Shown: one piece after another, positions 39,272 through 64,000 of the stretch
Layout: each line of letters begins with the position of its first letter
Numbering within the stretch: position 1 is the first letter of the stretch
Assembly (NCBI GenBank): GCA_964019155.1
Contig: OZ025242.1
Span: 83,878,344 to 83,942,343, forward strand
Length of the DNA stretch: 64,000 bases
DNA from: Osedax fenrisi
Lineage: Eukaryota; Annelida; Polychaeta; Sabellida; Siboglinidae
Direction of reading: 5' to 3'
Made by a program: the position numbers and the translations under genes
The notes under the pieces: generated by a model
What the model saw: only the letters and a program-made list of their open reading frames with translations
What the model was told of the DNA's origin: nothing
Databases searched by the model: none

Positions 39272-40801
39272 TAATAGATTATGAATAATAATATTGTATA
39301 TTATATAATAGTATAAATATGTATCTTATAAGAAACTTTATACAGTTAATATCATATATGATAATACTATATAAAGTATACTTTATAATTGTATACTTTA
39401 TATACGTTAGAATTGTAATTAGAAAAATCCAATATATTATATTAATTACTGCAGTTATATATATAATAGAGTATACTATACTTTTGAATTAGCATACGAA
39501 AAATCATAAAATAACTATATTATTAAATCTATAGTTATTAAGTAATTATTAAGTAACCTTATCTTTATTTTCATTGTAAATTCATTTTTCAATAATTCGC
39601 AAACTCCCATCATAAAATATATGATTCCCGCATCTATGTTAAGAAATATTATATTATATATTTAATTATACACTTTATAATCTATATTTGATTAAGGAAA
39701 GAAGGATATTGATAATATTTGTACAACAGTTAACATTATTTATATATACCTATTAGTAATATTATTTAAATTTAATTACATTGTGAACTAAAAATAAAAT
39801 AAATAATTGACCATATATGGATATATAGTATACTATAGTGGATATATCCATGGACTAATAAAATATAATTGCATATTTATTTTATATAGATATGTAACTA
39901 ATGTTATTAATTAGATAACTAAATTACCTGTTTGATCAGTTTGCGTAGTAGCGATACCTAGTACATCAATATATTAGTCTATATATTTGTGTATATACGT
40001 TATATGCTTTATCATCCCCATCAACTCACTATTCCTCTCCGGCAGTTTTTCTAATATTTTAAATAAAATTTGAAATTCTGCAAATAATTCTACAGTTTCC
40101 TGCATATTAATGATTGGCATATAGTTATCATAATTTTATAATATATATGTATGTAATAATGTGAATGTTCTAATACAGTTTATTAATCAAAGCAAATACC
40201 TGTTGAACATAATAATAATATAACATAATAATAATAATTATAATAATAATAATAGTACCTACCCAATGAGATGCAAACCGAAGAATGAGGCAATCTCACC
40301 GAGTGGAATTTATTCTATAGACAAATAACGAAATATACTTTACAGACGATAACAATATAAAATACCAGAAAAATAAACATTTATATGGCTATGGCTATAG
40401 ACATATATGCATTTAACACAGAGCGAGACACCGAAATCTAGTTTAAAGTTTTATGTAGATATATCGATTTCTGTTACGTAATGCTAAATGCATTTAAATG
40501 TATATTACATTAATCGATATACCTATCTACAACTTTGACTTTATAACATATATATATATATATATATAATTATATAATTATATTCTAACAATTTAATTAT
40601 ATATTATAAATAATATATAAATATATTATAAAATTATATATTATATAAACTTTTATATTATTATATATAATATGATATAATTTGTATATATATATATAAT
40701 GTAGTATAAATACCTTATGTATATTGTAATGTGTTGAAAAATAGATGCTTCTCATGTTGAGTGTAGAGTCGAAATAGAATATGTTACTAAATAAAATGGA
40801 A

Positions 40802-40888
<87 letters not shown>

Positions 40889-41137
40889 CTCGAATAATTA
40901 TAAGTATTTGTATATGAAATATAGGAAATGTGTATATGTGTACATATTTCCCTATGGTGAATCTATATAGTTTCTGAAAACCAGTTTAATTGCAATTAGA
41001 AGCAATACATGCTATGTCTATAATAATTTAACACAACAATAAGTAAACTGTTATATTAAGGATATTATGAAGGATACTATTATGAATTATATTCTTATAC
41101 ATTTTATTTTCAATCAAATATAAACTTAATTTTAAAA

Positions 41138-41410
41138 TGTTATGGTATAACTGGTATTTCCATATTGTATACCATATAATTCATAAAGTTATACCATTAT
41201 ATTTAATAGCTAATGGTATAACTACAAATTACAAATGTTATACCATATAATTCGTAATCTTATACCATTTCAATTAATCTATATGGTATAACTAAAAAAA
41301 TCAAATGTTATACCATATAATATGTGATCTTATACCATTTAACGTAATTGTATGGTATAACTCGTATTTCCATATGTTATACCATATATTTCATAATGTT
41401 ATACCCTTAT
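41138..41410. repeat. Right subterminal TTATACCAT repeat array of the CACTA-like element
   Basis: Alternating ATGGTATAAC and GTTATACCAT, about 13 copies spaced 15-30 bp, ending just before the terminal CAGTG. The motif matches the left subterminal array but with mixed orientation. Confidence 0.85.
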
Positions 41411-41429
41411 TTTTAACAGTGTAGTTACC

Positions 41430-41900
41430 TAGTTAGGTAGTTAATGTAGTACTAGTACTACTATAACGTTATAGTAGCCTGATAAAAATTCGGTTAAGTT
41501 AGAATTAGGTTGTCTGTATATTACAAATATCGATATAGTCATGTAACCTGATATTACTTTAAATGTAATACATTGACAATCATTTAAGTTTATCTCTTTT
41601 ATTATTATAGTCTGATAGAACTTTATGATCATTATTCCAACACCACCACCTCATACGTTATCTGTCCGTGGACAATAGTGGAATATGTAGTCACTGTGAA
41701 TAGGGGGGTTACTAGAAGATTTAGTCCAAGTTTCCGTAATACAACTGAAGTCGGGTGAAATAGTATTTAGTAAGTCGAATATTAAAATATGATTTTTGAT
41801 AAATGATCGTGCGTTTATTAAAAGTATGTGTGGTAAATTAATAATATCTGTATTTATATTGTTATAATGTATAAGCGAGTATAGTCAATCACTTTTAACG
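41430..41900 (-). pseudogene. LINE copy 2: endonuclease N-terminal part
   Basis: The reverse complement reads LPHILLINARSFIKNHILIF, then LLNTISPDFSCITETWTKS, SDYIFHYCPRTDNV, one stop, GGGVGIMIIKFYQT and ISIFVIYRQPNSNLTEFLSG. These are the N..ARS, TETW, GGGV and YRPPNS landmarks of CR1/L2-type APE endonucleases. The segment ends where the CACTA-like element begins. Confidence 0.8.
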
Positions 41901-41926
41901 ATATTACCACTTGTCAAATAAATGTG

Positions 41927-41979
<53 letters not shown>

Positions 41980-42316
41980 TATTACATAACTGCAGTTATG
42001 GATTCCATGGGTTCATTTTATACGCATTTAGTTTCATATGTTTTTATCAATGAATATTTGTTATCACATAATTGACTATACTAATATATTGTATATGTAA
42101 ATAAATAGGTGCACCTATTTATTTCATGAAATAAAAAAATAATATTTTCTAAAATAATAATTGACTACCTATTTATTTTGAATTCAATAAATGATTAAAA
42201 TAAGTAGGAGAAAAATAGCCTATCTGAAAAATAATCCTAAAACAACTATTATATAAACTAAGAAACACACTATAAATTAAAAATTAATAAATATAATAAA
42301 AGTTCAAATATATATA
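41901..42316. other. AT-rich spacer with (TA)n
   Basis: A (TA)n run lies at about 41,938-41,974; otherwise nothing recognised. It may be the decayed 5' part of LINE copy 2. Confidence 0.4.
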
Positions 42317-43230
42317 TGGGAAAGTGCCCGAATACGGATACTCTCGGTATCTCTGAAACCATAAATCCTACAAAAAAATGTCTAATGAATAAAATATTCA
42401 TAATTATATAGATAGTCTAAAAAAGTATTTTTTATTTTTTAATTATTCAAATTATTGCTGATATATCCAATAAACTGATTTTTTTATTACGTTTTTAATT
42501 TTAATTTTAATTTAATTTTAATTTTATGAAAACAAATTTCAACTTAAAACCTTCTCAAGAATATACAAATGTATCGATATAAAATATAATTGTTAAAAAA
42601 TAAAACATTCTAAACTTATATATATAATTTCTATATATGTTTTTGTTATCAAATATTCATTAAGTTATAAGCATATATCTAGAGGTCATATACGTCCCTA
42701 ATACGGACACTCTAGGTGTCTTAATACGGACACCCTATAACCAATAAGCGAGCAGTGTATAGACTATTATGATTTTCATAAAAATCACGTGCGTTATAAT
42801 ATTAATACCACCAATGAAGCTGAATCTAAAAATGTTATTATTTATATACTTAAATTGTATTATTAATTAACAAAATATTAAAAATAAATAAATTATCATA
42901 TCTAATTAAATAAGAATAAATTGTATACATAAAAGTAATTATAAATAATGTAATTGTAATTTTTCTGATTGATTCATCAATAATATATAGTTTATCTAGT
43001 GATATATAGGGTATCCGTATTATAACACAGGGAGTCCGTATTCGGACATGGGTACCGAATACGGACACCCCCGTTATCTATGGAATTAAAATATTAAATA
43101 AAATGTTAAAATCACAATAATATCTATAATCATATAATATTTATATATTGTAATTTTTGAATACAAATAATGAGTTATAAAATGTTAAGAACATTTATTG
43201 TTAAAGTGTCCGTATTAGGTTACTTTCCTT
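42317..43230. mobile_element. 914-bp TA-flanked MITE, copy 2
   Basis: Diverged second copy of the element at 30,804-31,688, aligning along its whole length: GGGAAAGTGCCCGAATACGG at the left, GTCCGTATTAGGTTACTTTCC at the right, and the same internal ATACGGACAC repeats near 42,697-42,735 and 43,012-43,072. TA flanks occur at 42,315-42,316 and 43,231-43,232. It is about 29 bp longer, partly from an AATTTTAATTTT expansion near 42,500. No coding frame. Confidence 0.9.
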
Positions 43231-43301
43231 TATAATCAAATAAGTAATGACTAATACCCGGGTATAATCTTTAAATTGAACTGTAGTGTAGATTTATGAT
43301 G

Positions 43302-43339
<38 letters not shown>

Positions 43340-43453
43340 ATATGTATATACCTACTTATGTTATATTATACATGACATGACATTGATATTATTAACATCA
43401 TACTATAACATACGATGTTATACCGATTGTAAATATGATTCATAATATATACC

Positions 43454-43519
<66 letters not shown>

Positions 43520-43639
43520 ATGTGTATGTGCGTGTGCGTATGTGTGTGAGAGAGTATGCATATCACATTCCGATCCTAGAAGTAACATTCTATATATACG
43601 CGAAAGGTAAATAATCTGCACTTATTTTATATCAGTGAT
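43231..43639. repeat. Microsatellite-rich spacer upstream of the neurexin-like gene
   Basis: Contains (TA)n at about 43,305-43,336 and 43,457-43,509, the second grading into (GT)n with GTATGTGCGTGTGCGTATG. No gene recognised. Confidence 0.7.
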
Positions 43640-43837
43640 TTATTATAATGGGCGTGCCCGTTTTACCTCGTGGGCGTGTCTACCTCAAGCGTAGTAAACA
43701 ACTCTACTTCGGTTTCATTCAAAAGAAACTTATTCAGCCGAGTAGCTGTTCGTACACTTATCGACGAAGCAATCAAGTTATACATTAACACACACTAGGA
43801 TAAACAATAGGCTAGGAACGTCACTTTCGAAATAGAC
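43640..43837 (+). promoter_or_regulatory. Candidate promoter and 5' UTR of the neurexin-like gene
   Basis: The 200 bp before the start codon are distinctly less AT-rich than upstream and carry two GGGCGTG boxes (43,650-43,656 and 43,672-43,678), which fit Sp/KLF zinc-finger sites. No clear TATA box or initiator was identified. The transcription start cannot be fixed, and an upstream non-coding exon is not excluded. Confidence 0.35.

Positions 43838-64000
<20,163 letters not shown>

Larger units (their letters stand above)
38292..41421. mobile_element. 3.13-kb CACTA (EnSpm)-like non-autonomous element inserted in LINE copy 2
   Basis: Ends are inverted repeats of about 28 bp. The right end, read inward, starts CACTGTTAAAAATAAGGG; the left end starts CATTGTTAGAAATAAATG; both continue with TATAACATT. 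TA flanks each end (38,290-38,291 and 41,422-41,423). Both subterminal regions (38,327-38,850 and 41,138-41,410) are packed with TTATACCAT or its complement in both orientations, the arrangement typical of CACTA elements, where transposase binds. No transposase frame is visible; the interior holds long (TA)n runs (39,210-39,268 and 40,806-40,881). The insertion lies between the two halves of the LINE endonuclease. The superfamily assignment is inference from ends and subterminal repeats. Confidence 0.75.
35830..41900 (-). pseudogene. Degenerate CR1/L2-like LINE (copy 2), split by a CACTA-like element
   Basis: Read on the - strand from 41,900 leftwards it gives, in order: APE endonuclease N-terminus (ISPDFSCITETW, GGGVGIMI, SIFVIYRQPNSNLTEF), a 3.13-kb insertion, endonuclease C-terminus (DDNTIILGYFNIK), a linker (FTPTDFSNYFNSK), reverse transcriptase (YRPISQLPTLSKIFERI-like; LLDLYSAFDTIDHNILL; GVSQGTFIGPLLYSLY; LYANDI) and a C-terminal GGRAFRYMAASTWNNLPDDIR at about 35,895-35,960. 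The last block, with TETW and SRLDY, is typical of the CR1/L2/Rex group. Frameshifts, stops and the change of the catalytic YADD to YAND mark it as inactive. It is better preserved than copy 1. Confidence 0.85.

Overview
The window is eukaryotic DNA from an invertebrate animal; I cannot name the phylum. Evidence: a split gene with GT-AG introns encoding a secreted neurexin/axotactin-like LNS (LamG) protein, CR1/L2-type LINE remnants, a tRNA-derived SINE family, several TIR transposons and very many (TA)n microsatellites. No bacterial gene, operon, rRNA, intact tRNA gene or CRISPR array was seen.

Layout. (1) 1-23,380: one uninterrupted satellite of 15-bp monomers (consensus GGCTGACATTAGTAA, about 1,558 copies, truncated by the left window edge). 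It has higher-order repeats of about 4.3-4.5 kb and 1.3-1.45 kb and a recurrent 315-bp module. Every length change is a multiple of 15, so two + frames stay open for more than 7,300 codons. I treat these as a consequence of the period, not as a proven gene. (2) 23,381-28,840: intergenic DNA with a short GC-rich segment holding a CTCF-like motif next to the satellite edge, a SINE, a pogo-like terminal fragment and a GATA-rich 23-bp minisatellite. (3) 28,845-43,230: a graveyard of nested transposons. It holds a degenerate + strand LINE split by an 885-bp TA-flanked MITE, a 1.2-kb element with TGTACA-rich TIRs, a degenerate - strand LINE whose endonuclease region is split by a 3.13-kb CACTA-like element, and a second copy of the MITE. 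(4) 43,838 to beyond 64,000: a neurexin-related gene on the + strand. Thirteen exons in the window join with consistent phases to an open partial product of 708 residues: signal peptide, N-terminal LNS domain, Cys-rich EGF-like segment and two concanavalin-A-like/LamG domains. It continues past the right edge.

The most unusual signals are the in-register satellite, and minisatellites anchored at splice junctions of the neurexin-like gene. The 3' splice-site region of exon 3 is repeated 13 times at exactly 37 bp, exon 6 is preceded by a 29-bp array whose monomers also carry a branch-point-like CTAAC followed by AG, exon 9 by a CTAAC cluster, and the end of exon 2 with its donor is repeated downstream at a 71-bp period. 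In the two nested-insertion cases the interrupted LINE helps define the inserted element's boundaries; for MITE copy 1 the LINE reading frame is restored exactly on paper.
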